In this document: positions 10,981 to 23,301 of the stretch, piece by piece
Layout: each line of letters begins with the position of its first letter
Numbering within the stretch: the first letter of the stretch is position 1
NCBI GenBank assembly: GCA_000231825.2
Contig: JH720374.1
Span: 1 to 56,401 of the forward strand
Reading direction: 5' to 3'
DNA: 56,401 nucleotides
DNA from: Tetrahymena elliotti 4EA
Taxonomy: Eukaryota > Ciliophora > Oligohymenophorea > Hymenostomatida > Tetrahymenidae
Made by a program: the position numbers and the translations under genes
Notes under the pieces: model-generated
Seen by the model: the letters and a program-made list of their open reading frames with translations, nothing else
The model's database searches: none
What the model was told of the DNA's origin: nothing

Positions 10981-13745
10981 TCAATTTTTTTCCAAATGTC
11001 TTAAAATAGTATCAACTAATTCTTCTTTTTTACCAACATTTTTTAGCCCTTTAATTTTAAGATATTATTTAAGTTCAGAGATAGTAAGACCATCTGGGTT
11101 GAATTCTTCTTTTAAGTTAGATTCAACATGAGAAATAAGTTAATCTTCTTCACTGCCTTGTTTCTTCTTTCCAGCTGCTTTTCTTTTTGGTTTTTCTTCG
11201 TAACTTATTTCATCGTCATCTTCACTTTCTTCTTTTTTAACTACTTTCCTTTTATTAGCTACTTTCTTGGCCTAGACTCCTCTTTTTCTAGGCTTAAAAT
11301 CATCTTCCTCATCATCATTATCAATAAATGAATCTTCAGAATCATAGTCACCAATACTACTTCCTTCTGATTCTTCTTCTTCTTTCTTCATCACTTTCTT
11401 CTTTTAGGGAGCCTTCTTTGGAGCAGGTTGCTTTTTAAAGTAAATTATTATTAAACAAATTCATAAATATTCTTTAAAGTAAAATTCTAATTACTTTCTT
11501 TTGTGCTGATTACTTTTCAACAACTAATTTGTCAGCCTTTTTTTATCTTGGCTTTTTTTAAGCAGCTTATGGTTAATCATCATCTTAAACATCTAACTTT
11601 AATGCTTCTTCAAATAATTTAATAATATCTTCACAACGTTTCATACCCTCCTCATCAGGTTAGATCAAATCAGGGGGATTTTCTGGATTTTCTTCTTACA
11701 AAGCATGTGCTTGAAGATGAGCAAAGAATTTTTATAAGGATGGATCTTCAAAGTTTCTAAAATCAAAATTAGCTAAATCTAAAGCATTACACATCATTTT
11801 AGCTGCATTTAATAAATTTCTGCTGACTTCTTCTTTTTGTTAAGGTCTAATAGAACCTAAATTTCTTTGGTCATCAGCATATGGTAAGAAAATTAAATCT
11901 GTTAAATAAAATATAAATAAATATGGTTTATTATTAAACGAAGCTTACGGAAACCAGGAGGTGTTTGTACATGATCCTCATCATAACTTTCTTCTTGAGG
12001 AAGTAAGGCACAAAATCTGACTTAAGTCCCTTTACGAGGAATAAATCTGACAATAGCAATTTTATCCTTAGCAATCATTTAAGAAATTAAAGCATGGAAA
12101 GACTAAGATGACCCCTTTACATGATAATCATCTGGATAAACAAAATAGCTTGTTCTATAGTTATGATAAGCCTTTAGAGTACCTGAAGGCTTAAAACCTA
12201 TCAAACGCATTCCTGGCTCTTCAAATGCCTTGATTTCAGTAATATCACCTTTACTAACTTTAACCTTCTCTCCTCCAATATGCACACATGTAGAAATTTA
12301 GTTTTGATATAAAGACTAACCAGTTTCTTTACAAATGTGCTTTACTGTTCTTTTAAGAAGTTTATTTGTATTAGATTCTAATTACTTAGCTAGAGGACGT
12401 CTTTACTTAACATATGGGCAAAACAGCTTCACACCTAATCTTGTCTCATCTCCTAAAGTAAAAAGCAATCTATTCACAGCTCTTTTCAATTAAAAAAATA
12501 TCATTTAAAATAAATAACCACAGTAGTAAAAGGATATATTAAATATAAATTATTCATATATCTTGATATTCATTAACAAACAAATAAAAATATATTTTTG
12601 TTTATTATTAATTGAATTAGTGTGTGTTCTTTACCATTTAAAATGCTTAAATCTGTTAAAAAAGTTAAAGAAATTACCTTTTTTTAAATTCTTTTTGACG
12701 CAATCTATGTTAGATGTCTAAAACTTTATCTGATGTATCAATAACAGCTTCATTTATTTCATCTACATCGAAGGTAATTATACTTGAATAGAATTTTCTG
12801 ATATCGAACTTTTAGTTTCTGGTGGCAAGAGGGAATAATTCAATTTAAATATTCTTTTCTGCAAGGGTTCTAGCTTAGTTGAAACACTTATCTAAGAATT
12901 CTTTGTTATCTTGGTGAGGATAGTCATTGTTGGTGAACAGGAATATTCTCATAATATATTTTTTACTGTCTCTTCAATTTATAAAAAGCAAAGAGTTGAA
13001 ATTCAAATAATTTGATAAACAAATAAATTATTTACAATTTTGTGAACATACTGTTGCAAGTCCACAATGCTTCATAGAAAGGACTTTCGCTATCAGCAAA
13101 GTCAAAATCTCTTTCAAAGTTATCACCTATATTAGTTATATTCAATCATTGATTATTGATTAAACCAAACATTTTTTAATTTTACCTAATTTAACTACAT
13201 TTTTAATCATTTCTGCTGATGGGGTACCAAGATTATAAACTATATTAATTCCTTTAAAGTTCAAATCATTGTTTGTCTTTTTCTGTATAAAGATTAAAAG
13301 ATTATTTTAAAATAAAATAAATGTTATGTTTGAATATCATACCACATTGTAGAATATAACTGATACTTAGTCATCCAAACTAGAAATAATCTTTGATTTG
13401 AAGAAGCTCTAAATACTTTTAAGGATTACCTTGAACTAAACCTGGAATAAAAAGTGAAATGATGTTAATTTTAATTCAATTTATATTTTAATTAATTTAC
13501 TTCATCGTTAAATTCATTTTGGAATATCTTCTTATTGCAATCAATTAAAAAGATGACAGCATCTTTTTTACTAATGAGATCAGGAATGTACTATTTATTT
13601 TTGATGGATAATATTGTGTTTAGTACAAATTAACAAATTTCAAGCAAATTACTTCATTTTCCTAAAAATCGAATCCCTAAACTTGATCACCGCCTTCTCC
13701 GGCATCACCGCCTAAGAGATCATCATCAAACTCATCAAATTCCAT
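10981..13745 (-). CDS. Ku70, DNA-end-binding subunit of the Ku heterodimer
   Basis: Nine exons with eight introns (13591-13652, 13442-13500, 13283-13342, 13127-13185, 12972-13035, 12482-12677, 11899-11948, 11431-11494) encode 716 aa. The N-terminus is acidic and Gly-rich, then a vWA-like domain begins with DAVIFLIDCNKKIFQ (~40-60) and SIQSFFKSKIISSLDDQ. The Ku beta-barrel core includes KAFEEPGMRLIGFKPSG (~345) and YFVYPDDYHVKGSSQ; PPGFHLIFLPYADDQR matches the arm region. The C-terminus ends with a SAP DNA-binding domain, LTISELKQYLKIKGLKNVGK (~682-701). It is about 100 residues longer than human Ku70 because of a Lys/Glu/Asp-rich linker (~530-660) before SAP. Ku binds double-strand ends in non-homologous end joining and at telomeres; in Tetrahymena Ku is also tied to rejoining of DNA after programmed elimination. 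Which Tetrahymena paralogue this is cannot be decided here. Confidence 0.96.
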
Positions 13746-16413
13746 TTAACTTATATGTTTTTGTATGCTTTACTTGGATATTTATTTATATTGAAAAAGT
13801 TTTGTATTTTCAACAGCTATGATTAATTATTAATATTGTTTTAATGATTAATAAAATACGGATAATAAGATATTCATAAATCCAAATTAAATAACTTTGA
13901 AACATTATCAAAAATTTGCAATAAAATTGATTTGATAAGCCGCGAAAAATAATAAGCTCAAAAGAATTAATTAAATCATAATTAGAACTACTAAATGTAT
14001 TTATTTGTTTCATTCTTGCTTCTATTTGATTTCTATTTAGTTTTTATCACTTTTATCATTCTCATGTAATTAATTACTAAAAATTTCTTTATATAATCTT
14101 TTGCTTGCTACAAAGCGCGGATCTTTATGCTCACCACCGAAAATAATCAGAAATCTTAAATTCTATTCATTATTGAATTAAAAAGTCTTTTCTAAAAATT
14201 ATTAATCAAAACAGAAAATTTTAAAAACTCTTTAAATTAAATAAATTATTTCATTTTTCATTCAAATAAACAAATCAAATAGCTAATTCAATTTTTAATA
14301 ATAATAATTACTTATTAATTTATAATTATAATAGAGCACATATCAAATAAATTTCGATAAAGAATAATTAGTAAAGTATTTTCAAAATAATGAGTACTTT
14401 ATACAACCTGTAAAATGGGTTCTGAGCTATTGTAATTCAAATAATTTTTAAAAATGTTTTTACCCCAGGTTTTTTTAAATTATGGATTTAATTTAAATTT
14501 ACAATTTACATGTAAATTGAATGAAAAAATTTTTTTATTTAGCCTTAAATGCTCGAATAAAAAATTTAGATTTCTCCATCAAAAATTTTAATTTTTGATT
14601 AAATATTTTTTTTATTTCTATATAGGTTTGAAACCTATCCGATTAATTTTTTTGTTTATAAAATACAAAAACCTAAACTTTTATTTTATTATTTTTTAGT
14701 TGCCTATTAACAAAAAAAAATACAGCAACTAGCAATAGACCAAATAATTAAAACAGTCCGCTTAAAGTGGTTTGTTTTTAATTTAGAGATTAAAATTTAA
14801 TTTTTAAAGCTATTGTTTGACAGAAAAATCAGACTTGAAGGTATTTTACCTAAAAATTTACTTTCTTTTTTATTTATCTTATTTCTCAAATAAGATTTTT
14901 TTAATTTTTGAATATTAATTAATTACTCATTTTTGAATGAATTTTGGAATAAACAAAGATTTTAATTTATGATTAACTGACTGACTAACTAATTTAGGTT
15001 GATTTACTAGATATTTGTTGAACTTGGTTGCTCATTCATTAATTCTTATTTATTATTTTCAGATTTAGTTTAGATTTTAATTTTAAACATTTCTTTCTGC
15101 AATATTTAGTTCTATTCTTTAAAAGATAGAATTATATTGGTGACTTGGGTCCATAAGATTAGGATTTGGCTTAGCATAATGCTCTAATCTCTAAATTTTG
15201 ATTCTTATCCTACGGTAAAAATAGTGTTTCAATATTAATTATTGATTTTAGAAAGAATGATGGAATAAACAAAGATTTTAAATTAAGGGTAACTGACTGA
15301 CTGATTGGTTTGTTCAACTCACATTCATTAATACTTATTTGTTTTTTTCAGATTTAGTTTAGATTTTAATTTTAAACATTTCTTTATGCAATATTTAGTT
15401 CTTATATTCTTTAAAAGTAAGAATCTTATTGGTGACTTGGGTGCATAAGCATTAGGATCTGGCTTATCTTAGTGCTCTACTCTCTAAACTTCAACTCTTA
15501 TTCTCTAGTAAAAATAGTGTTTAAATATTAATTACTCATTTTTGTAAGAATGATTGATAAAAAAAGACTTTAATTTATGAGATAAGGACTGGCTAATTTA
15601 GGTAGATTTACTTTATATTTGTTCAACTCGGTTGCTCATTCATTCATTCTTATTTGTTATTTTCATATTAAGTTCAGATTTAATCATTGGTCTATTAAGA
15701 ATAAGACGAAAGTTTATAAAAGCAAAAAGATTAGTTAAATTTTCTCTTGACAACAGTCATTATTACTTTTGAAATAATTGAAATGATTTTATACAACTTA
15801 TTAAAATTATTTATGTTAAAACTTTAAATAATTACATCTTAATATTGAAGTTAAGCAAATAAAAATTTAATCTGAATATTAAAAAATATTTATCCATTTA
15901 TTTAATTAAATATTAATAGATTTTTTTTAAAAAAAATATTTTTTAATTTCCTAAATAAAATTTGGAAACATTTGCACTCTCTTTCCAAACATAACATTTA
16001 TATTTTCTTTTGAATTATACTAGGTGATCATATATATATATTAAATAAGATTTAATTTTATTGAAGCAATACGATATTTTTTTTGGATTGATAATAGAAA
16101 TTAAACAAGATTGGTCAATTCTTATTTAATATTTTCCATAGAAATGATAATTTATTTATTTATGTTAAAAAATATTTTAGGCAATTAACAATTAAATTAA
16201 AAAAATTAGATTTATTTAACACAAAACCAAATTAATTGATTAAATTAGAATTGATAATATTTATAGAGTTGTTAAAATTGTTCAATTTAATATTTTATGC
16301 AGAATAACATCACACAATTTTACAAAAACTTTATAACCAAAAAAACTAAAAAAAATTTGATTTTTTATTATTGTAAAAACACAAAAAAATTAGGTAGGAT
16401 AAAACAAATAAAA
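13746..16413. other. Gene-free region with a tandem repeat
   Basis: Divergent promoters of Ku70 (-) and the methyltransferase (+) must lie here. I found no coding frame. The only structure is the ~300-bp tandem repeat listed at 14911-15690. Confidence 0.65.
14911..15690. repeat. Diverged tandem repeat, unit about 290-320 bp, 2.6 copies
   Basis: Copies start with AATATTAATTA at 14911, 15231 and 15524. Each then carries a GAATGA..GG/GATAAA segment, a TAACTGACTGACT-like block, a TTCTTATTTGTT-like block, a conserved core GATTTAGTTTAGATTTTAAT, and a GC-richer block TGGTGACTTGGGT followed by CATAAG, AGGAT, TGGCTTA and GCTCTA. The third copy is partial and loses the core. No open frame runs through it, so it is noncoding or ncRNA-like. 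Confidence 0.85.
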
Positions 16414-17270
16414 ATGGATAATAAAGAGATAGTTGAATTAAAAGAAGAAGCTAAGGAATAAAAGACTTTACCTGTTGCAGAAACTGTAGTATCTGAGTCT
16501 AATGTAGATACAGATACTTCTTTAGACACCTTACCAAAGGATAATACTACTTATAAGCTTAAGGAATATTGGGATTCTAGATTTACTAAAGAATAGAAGT
16601 ATGAGTGGCTAGCCTCATATTAAGATATTAAAGATATCCTTTCTTAACATGCTAATAAAACTGATAAAATTCTTCTTGTTGGATGTGGTAATTCACAATT
16701 AGGACCTGAAATGACTTAGGTAATTCATTTTTTCAAGTACACTTAAAGGAGATCTTTAAAAAAAAATTTTGAGAATAAAGCTTTTTAAAATGAAAGAAGC
16801 TCATTTATAAAATTAAGAAATGAAAATTAATTAAATTAAATATATTTTAAATGAAATATTAGGATGGCTATTTAAATGTTGTTTCTTCTGATTTTAGTGA
16901 TACAGTTATTAAAAATATGAGTTAAAAGTTCCCAGAGCAATAGTGGGTAGTTAGTGATGTTAAAAATTTAAAAGAATTCTAAGATGGAGAGTTTGATATA
17001 GTTTTTGATAAAGCCACTATGGATGCCTTAGTTACAGATGAAGGTAGTTGCTGGAACCCTAATCAAAGAACTATTGATGACTGTTTTGAAATGTGTTAAG
17101 CTGTTCACAGAGTTTTAAAGAAAGAAGGTAAGTTCTTTTAGCTTACATTCTAAGACCCATACTTTAGAAAGAAATATATCTTAAACCCTGAAATAGATTG
17201 GAAGTAAACCCACTATCATAAAATTGATACTGGACTTGGCTATCACTTCTTCGTAATCCAAAAAAATTGA
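16414..17270 (+). CDS. SAM-dependent methyltransferase, METTL13/EEF1A-KMT type
   Basis: Two exons (intron 16720-16862) encode 237 aa. After a charged N-terminus comes YKLKEYWDSRF, then the SAM-binding motif I ILLVGCGNSQLGPEM (~86-100), the motif after strand 2 VVSSDFSD (~108), and GEFDIVFDKATMDALV (~145-160), whose FDK-T-DAL pattern is typical of the METTL13/METTL12/EEF1AKMT family. The conserved C-terminal half continues through AVHRVLKKEGKFFQLTFQDP. Members of this family methylate lysines or N-termini of proteins such as elongation factor 1A or citrate synthase; the substrate here is not known. The length is that of a single catalytic domain, so this is not the two-domain METTL13. No mitochondrial presequence is evident. 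Confidence 0.9.
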
Positions 17271-18356
17271 TAAAATTATATTTGCAAAATTAAAATATTA
17301 TTCTTAGTTGTACTTAATTAATTAATCCTGTAAAAAAATATAATTTCACACACAAACAAAAATTTAGATTTAACCAAATTATAAGTTAAGTATGCAATTT
17401 CATAGATAGAATTTTAGAAATATAAATCTATCTTAATATTGTCATCATAAATATTAAAATTCATTGAATTTATTTAATCTAGATTACCAGTCACAAAAAA
17501 CGAATCATTTCTTCTATTTATAATGTAATTTTAATTTTTGCAATTAATTGAGGTAAGCTATAAACGTAGTGGTTTAACAGATAGATATATAGTAAAAATA
17601 ATTTATTTTTGTTATTGTTTACCAATGTTATTTTAGAAAATATCATTTTTTATCAAATGTAAAAGCTATTTCAATTAGCAATGAAATATCAATCTAAGAT
17701 GCAAAAGTATTGGCTTCACAACTTTAAAGAACAAATTAAAAGAAAGATAATTACTGAGAATGTCATTAAAGATAATAAATTGATTGAAAATAAATTATTT
17801 GATTTTATTTCTAAATTTTTGTTTAAAAATAGTTTGAAGTAAATACAAACAAACAAACAATTTCATTTTTGCCTATTTTTTAAACTATTTTTGAATGGCT
17901 AAAACCTAGATTATTTTTTGCTTCAAATTTAATTAAATTTAATTGAATAATGAATGAATAAGGAAAGAAGTAAAGCATATAATAATTTAATTTTTTATAT
18001 CAATTTTAATTTATTTTGTTGAAGGGGATATAAATAATTTGATGACGAGAAACCTTGAATTGTTTTCTTAAAAATCTATGTTTTAGTTGATGTAATTTAA
18101 GACTTTTCTACATGAATTAAATTAAAGAATCTACTACTTTTAGAAAATAGATTATGAATTAATCAATAAAATTATAGCTTACTTATTTTTGATGAAATTA
18201 ATTAATTAAATTAAACAAAATTGATGCAATCAGATTGATTTCAAATCAAATCTTTAATTATCTTTTTTCAATAAAATACCAAATTGTTCATCAGTTTTTA
18301 TGATAATTATTTATTTTACAAATAAATTAAATAAAAATAAAAAAAAATAAATCAAG
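17271..18356. other. Intergenic spacer with one doubtful small ORF
   Basis: AT-rich DNA between two + genes. The only candidate is a 90-codon ORF at 17681-17953 (listed separately). Nothing else is supported. Confidence 0.5.
17681..17953 (+). CDS. Doubtful small ORF, 90 aa
   Basis: Reading the ciliate code, an ATG at 17681 opens 90 codons ending at TGA 17951-17953. The first half (for example MQKYWLHNFKEQIKRKIITE) has a plausible mix of charged and aromatic residues; the second half decays into AT-driven Phe/Leu/Asn/Gln. It could be a small gene, an exon or chance. I do not recognise it. Confidence 0.2.
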
Positions 18357-19298
18357 ATGTGCATAACCTTCTTTTACATACCTAAAAATTAAAATGAAAA
18401 ATTTATTCTGAGCTTCAACAGAGATGAAGCTATGAAGAAAAAAACTGCTTTTTTAAACTATTTTGAAGAAGACTAAAATATTTTAGCTGGTAGAGATCTT
18501 GAGGGAAGAGGTAGCAAAATATACTTTAAACTTACTTTATTTATTAATTTGATGTAATTATAAATTATAGGAACATGGTGTGGAATTAATAAATCTACTG
18601 GAATAGTGGCATTTTTGACTAATTATGATTCTGAAAAATATCATGATATCACTGATATTAAATATGGTAGAGGTAATCTTACTTACAGATTCTTGAAGAC
18701 AGAATTTGGAACATTTTAAGAAGAGACAGTTAACTAAAAGATTTTAGATGGATTAAATGAAATTCTTAAAGAACTAAACTAATATAATGCTTTTAATTTG
18801 GTTATAGGATCTCTTTTTACAAATACATTTTATTACATTTGTAATCCATATGGCAAAAAGTCAAAAATTACTCCAAAACCTGAATTATTAGAGTAAGGAA
18901 AAGCTTATGGCCTTACAAACACAGATATTCACACATTATGGCCTAAAACAGAACATGGACTCAAGATATTTAATTAAATTATCTAAAAATATTCAAATGA
19001 CTCACAATAGATTGAATAAAATATTGAAAATAATTAAATGAAAGATTATTAACTAATAGATGATCTATAAAAATTAATGTTTGACTAAACAATCTTCAAT
19101 GAAGATCCTTTGTCAGAGTCCCCTATCTTAGTTAAATAATACTTTAGTGAATACTGTAATAAGGATAGAGGAACAGTTAGTTCTTGCTATATTATTTTAG
19201 ATAGTAAGATTAAGGGAATTTACTAAGAACTTTGCTTGGTAAAAGAAGATTTTACCTAACTTATTACTGATCCTATAAAAACAGTCTTTAATCTTTGA
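18357..19298 (+). CDS. TANGO2 (NRDE) family protein
   Basis: Two exons (intron 18511-18570) give 293 residues, close to the ~276 of human TANGO2. The protein starts MCITFFYI, the conserved Met-Cys start expected for this Ntn-hydrolase-like family, followed by the NRDE motif FILSFNRDEA (N21-E24) and LAGRDLEGRGTWCGIN, which matches the family's G-D-x-x-GGTWLGI segment. FLTNY and YGLTNTDIHTLWPK are also family-like. TANGO2 proteins are linked to mitochondria, haem or lipid handling and, in flies, Golgi organisation; the biochemical activity remains unsettled. The ATG is fixed by the essential Cys2. Confidence 0.95.
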
Positions 19299-20373
19299 TT
19301 AAATTTGATTGAAAAATTAAATAATTTTAAATTGTTTTAATTAATTAAATAAATATTTATCATAAAATATTCTTTTAAAATTACAAAAAAAGTTAATCAA
19401 TTTGTAATTATTTTAAATCCTTTAATTCTTTCATTCTTTTCTCTTTGTTAACAATAAAATAAAAAAATAATCAATAATAATACTCATCCAAATAAAAACT
19501 CCAATAATTTTTTGAGAATACCTTTATTCATCAAAAATAAAAGAAGTGAGTAAAATGCAAAAATATTTTTATTTCTTCTATTTTACTAAAGGAATAAAAT
19601 AAAAGATTTGAAATCATCCAAAAATTTTAATAATATTCTAAATCATTAATTTAAACTACTTCCATATCCCTAGTGATTTGGGAGATTTCATATTAAATGA
19701 ATTTAAAATAAAAAAATTCATAGAAATAACTTTAAATTTAAAGAAAATTAACAACAATAAATACTCTAAATGGAATTGGGTGCAATAATCATGTATTATT
19801 TAATTTATTAAATTGAATATTATGTGTCCATAATTTTTTAGTGGGAGATCTCATTTTGCATGGATTTTTTTAGGAGAGATCTCAAAATGAATAGATTATA
19901 CTAAGCAAATCTAAAAGAAATCTACAGTAATTACATTCCAGTAAGTAGTTGCTGATGAAAAAATAAAGTCTCTTATTTTTCCAGTAATAGTGGTGGAAAC
20001 CTAAACTTTTTTTTCTAAATACTTTCAATAAAAGTATTTTAGGGAAGAGAAGGAAATATACATGACGATAATTTAAAGTATGTAGAGTTAAATTTTTAAT
20101 TCATAAAAAATCTAATTTTGAGAGATAATTTTATAAAATAACATACGTTTTAATTGATATGTAGTGAAATTTCCAAATAAAAAGTTACAAATATATAAAA
20201 ATTAGAATATTAAATTGATAGAAAATTAAACAGTGTTTATTAATCAATTATTTAGCTTAAATTTATTTTAAATTACTGAAAAAGAAATTCATGAAAAACT
20301 TTAATTTTATATTGACCCAAAAAGTGAATTAACTATTTTTAAGCAATTTAACTGAAATGTTTTGGTAAATAAT
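19299..20373. other. Intergenic spacer before the tRNA pair
   Basis: AT-rich DNA in which I see no gene. A short region near 19895-20050 has slightly higher GC but no sustained frame. Confidence 0.55.
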
Positions 20374-20446
20374 ACCCGTCTAGCTCAGTCGGTAGAGCGC
20401 CAGCCTTTTAAGCTGGTGGTCGAGGGTTCGAGCCCCTCGGTGGGTG
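20374..20446 (+). tRNA. tRNA-Lys(UUU), copy 1
   Basis: The 73 bases fold as a full cloverleaf. The acceptor ACCCGTC pairs with GGTGGGT (one G-U run), the D arm is GCTC/GAGC, the anticodon stem CCAGC/GCTGG encloses loop CTTTTAA with anticodon TTT, and the T arm contains GGTTCGAGCCC, which serves as the B box. The discriminator is G and no CCA is encoded. There is no intron. An eight-T run at 20448-20455 is the Pol III terminator. Confidence 0.97.
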
Positions 20447-20447
20447 A

Positions 20448-20455
20448 TTTTTTTT
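20448..20455 (+). terminator. Pol III terminator of tRNA-Lys copy 1
   Basis: Eight consecutive T residues begin two bases after the tRNA 3' end, the normal RNA polymerase III stop signal. Confidence 0.85.
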
Positions 20456-20545
20456 GAAGATTTAGGTAAATTGGTGCTAATTCACCTTTGATTATTGTAG
20501 ATGACTGCTTTAAAGCAAGTTAATAGAAAATCATTAGTAAATAAT

Positions 20546-20618
20546 ACCCGTCTAGCTCAGTCGGTAGAGCGCCAGCCTTTTAAGCTGGTGGTCGAGGGTT
20601 CGAGCCCCTCGGTGGGTG
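20546..20618 (+). tRNA. tRNA-Lys(UUU), copy 2
   Basis: Identical in all 73 bases to the copy at 20374, 172 bp downstream in the same orientation. Both share the preceding nine bases GTAAATAAT, but the rest of the spacer is not obviously alike. A six-T terminator follows at 20621-20626. Anticodon TTT reads AAA/AAG, the most used Lys codons in this AT-rich genome. Confidence 0.97.
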
Positions 20619-20620
20619 AC

Positions 20621-20626
20621 TTTTTT
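20621..20626 (+). terminator. Pol III terminator of tRNA-Lys copy 2
   Basis: A run of six T residues starts three bases after the second tRNA gene, consistent with RNA polymerase III termination. Confidence 0.8.
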
Positions 20627-21771
20627 ATAAATATTGAAAAAATACATAAGTATTTCAAATTTATTTGAATACTCAAATCAATTAAAGATAGTTAATATGC
20701 GAAAATAATCAAATAACTGTTTATTAAAATTTTTTAGAGCAGCACAAATTAAAAGCAGTAAAAGTACTAATTAATGGCTAATAATTTTTGTACCTGCAGT
20801 TGTGGAAAAAAAATAAATTCATTAAAAACTTTAAAATAGTTAAGTGTTTAAGTTCAAATATAAGCTTGAATTTATTAGGATGGTTTAAAAATATTTATTT
20901 ACTCTAACTGAAATATATTTTAAGAATGCAAAGGATGTAAAATATTCTGTTTGCTTACATAATATAAAAAAAAATGCATCTCAATTTGTTGAGGATTTAT
21001 CAAATATATTATAATTGCAGGGAAATTGAAAAATTAATTGAAAATAATTGTATTGGGTGAAATTTAAATAAGTATTATCAATCAATTCATATATTGGCTA
21101 ATACCTATCTATTTTTTACTTAAAAAAATACTATTCAAAAAATACAAATTTGTGTTATTTATTTTTCTTTTTTAAACGAACTGAAAAAATAAAAACTTAG
21201 CATTAATTCAAAGAGTTCATTTGATGATCTATTTATTTATTTTCAGGAATAATAAAGAAACTTGATAAATTTATGAGAAAATTAATTAAAATCAATCTAA
21301 ATAGAAAACTTCTATTTAATTAAATATCAAGCAAGTTATTAAATTTAAAAAAAGTAGAAATTATGAAATAGCTAAGAGCTCACTTGTAAATTTAATGAAG
21401 AAAAGAATAAATTTCTTTTAAGCTTTTAAAATGATTGTATCAATTCCAATAAAAATCAATCACATCTACTGTGAGATTGCTTAATTGTTATTTTTTGTTA
21501 TTTCTACTTTCCAAAAAGGCAGGAGAGTTTCTCATCGCCAACACTTTAAACAACAAAATTGAGAGAGAAAATAAACATAAAAAGTAAATAAATTAATAAA
21601 TAAACGAACGAACTAAGGAGCTTTTAAAAATAAAAACAATACCAAAAAAATAATTAATTTAAATTTTGTACAATAAATAAATAAGTAGAATTTTTCATCA
21701 ATTAAATAAATAAGCACATACTACTAAATAGTTAGCTAGTCTATTGATTATCCAAAGCGGATCACTATAAA
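20627..21771. other. Intergenic spacer after the tRNA pair
   Basis: AT-rich, no supported gene. It presumably contains the promoter and 5' UTR of the membrane protein gene at 21772. Confidence 0.55.
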
Positions 21772-23301
21772 ATGCTTTTTACTTGCTTTTTATTATCATA
21801 GATATCTCTTCTTAAGGGTATTTTGTAAAAAGATGAAACATCTTCTTTTAGCAACAAGGAAAAGCTTAAGAGAAGGACAATAGTTATTAAAGATTGGATG
21901 AGTAGGTATTTATCTATCCCAAAATTCATTAAGTGGTACCCTTTTGGGGATTTAGTAGAAATTTGGGCTCACTTTGGGCTGTTTGTTCTCTGCAAGCTAT
22001 ATTTAAACTAAATTTTGTTAACTTTTTTACTTTTAGAATTGGGCAGTGTTCTTTACACTTCTTTTATTGAAGGGAGTGGATTAGGCTTGAACCCTTACTG
22101 CCAGAGTGATGCTTTTAAGTACAGTTTATTTTATTTAATTGATTGTCTTATGATATTCCTACTTGATATGAATCTTGTTGCTATTCAAATAGCCTTCCAT
22201 GCTGTCTTCTCTCTGCTTGTTATCATACATAGCATAAGGTAGAGATGCAAATGGACTAAATACGAATTTGGAAGTGAAGTGTGTTAATTGGTAGACTTAG
22301 GCATAATAAATGAAAGTCATATGGTCTTATGTCAGTATATTGATTCACTTGAAGTTATTTCACTTGATAAAGGTGGAGCCAGAACAAGTGTGTCTCAAGC
22401 AAATCTCTCAGAAAACGTTGAAATAAAAAAATTTTATCCTGAACATAAAATTTTAGTAATAACTTCTTACTAAAGTTATCCAATAAACGTTGGAAACATG
22501 ATAACAATCTCAACAATATCAATTCCTAGTTTAAATGTGATTCACAGCAGTTCTAAGATCCTCGAAGCAAATAAACACTTTATCTTGAATGATGCTTAAC
22601 CTCATCTTGCTGTTTTCGAATCAGAAAAAAGTACAAGCAGTACAAGAATAAAAATATTTAATCTTCTTTCATACTAAGAATCTTACAAAAGGTTTGAACT
22701 GACTTAAGCTTTCTGCATCAATGAATATTTTGAAAGCGATCAAATTAAGCTTTTCATGGAGATTGAAGAGTTTGATTCTGCAGAAATGAAAGCTCGCAAG
22801 TCTAATCATGTAATAAAAATTCAAAATAAAACTATTTGGGATATTGACACTTCAAAGAAGAAAGCCTCTGAGCTAATTGAAAATGCTCCTGAGATCTTTT
22901 GTATAGAAAAAATAAATAATAGAGTTCTTGCAATGTGCGGATAATGGCGTATTATATTATATGACATGCCAACAAAAGTTAAGGTTAGAAGAATCGATGC
23001 TTTCCACTGTACTTATTCCTTGATGCCCATTTAAAATCAACAAGATGCTTATCTAGCTCTACCACATGAGACTATGAAATCTAAAAAGAATGCTTACCTA
23101 ATGAAAAACAAAGAAAAATCAGATTATGTATGCTTAGACCATGTTATGCTTGATACATCATTTATCTCCTCAGCTACTTACTGGGCAGAAAATAATTCTG
23201 TGTCTCTTGTAATTGGTAGAGCACTATACATTAATAATAATAAATACTTCTACTAGGAATCAAAAGACTCTTTAGACTTTTCTATTTGCGTTACAGAGTG
23301 A
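21772..23301 (+). CDS. Uncharacterised membrane protein, 509 aa
   Basis: One uninterrupted frame of 509 codons under the ciliate code, from the first ATG after an in-frame TGA (21745-21747) to TGA at 23299-23301. Residues ~64-98 and ~117-155 are strongly hydrophobic (for example FKYSLFYLIDCLMIFLLDM), suggesting three or four membrane segments. The remaining ~350 residues are soluble and rich in short beta-like strands, each with hydrophobic alternation (KFYPEHKILVITSYQ, NRVLAMCGQWRIILYDM), reminiscent of a beta-propeller-type repeat, but no classical WD signature is visible. The lack of introns is unusual among its neighbours. I do not recognise the family. Confidence 0.85.

Noticed and set aside
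12103..12285. 60-aa minus ORF as a separate gene
   Set aside because: It is an internal piece of Ku70 exon 7, bounded only because TAA/TAG were read as stops.
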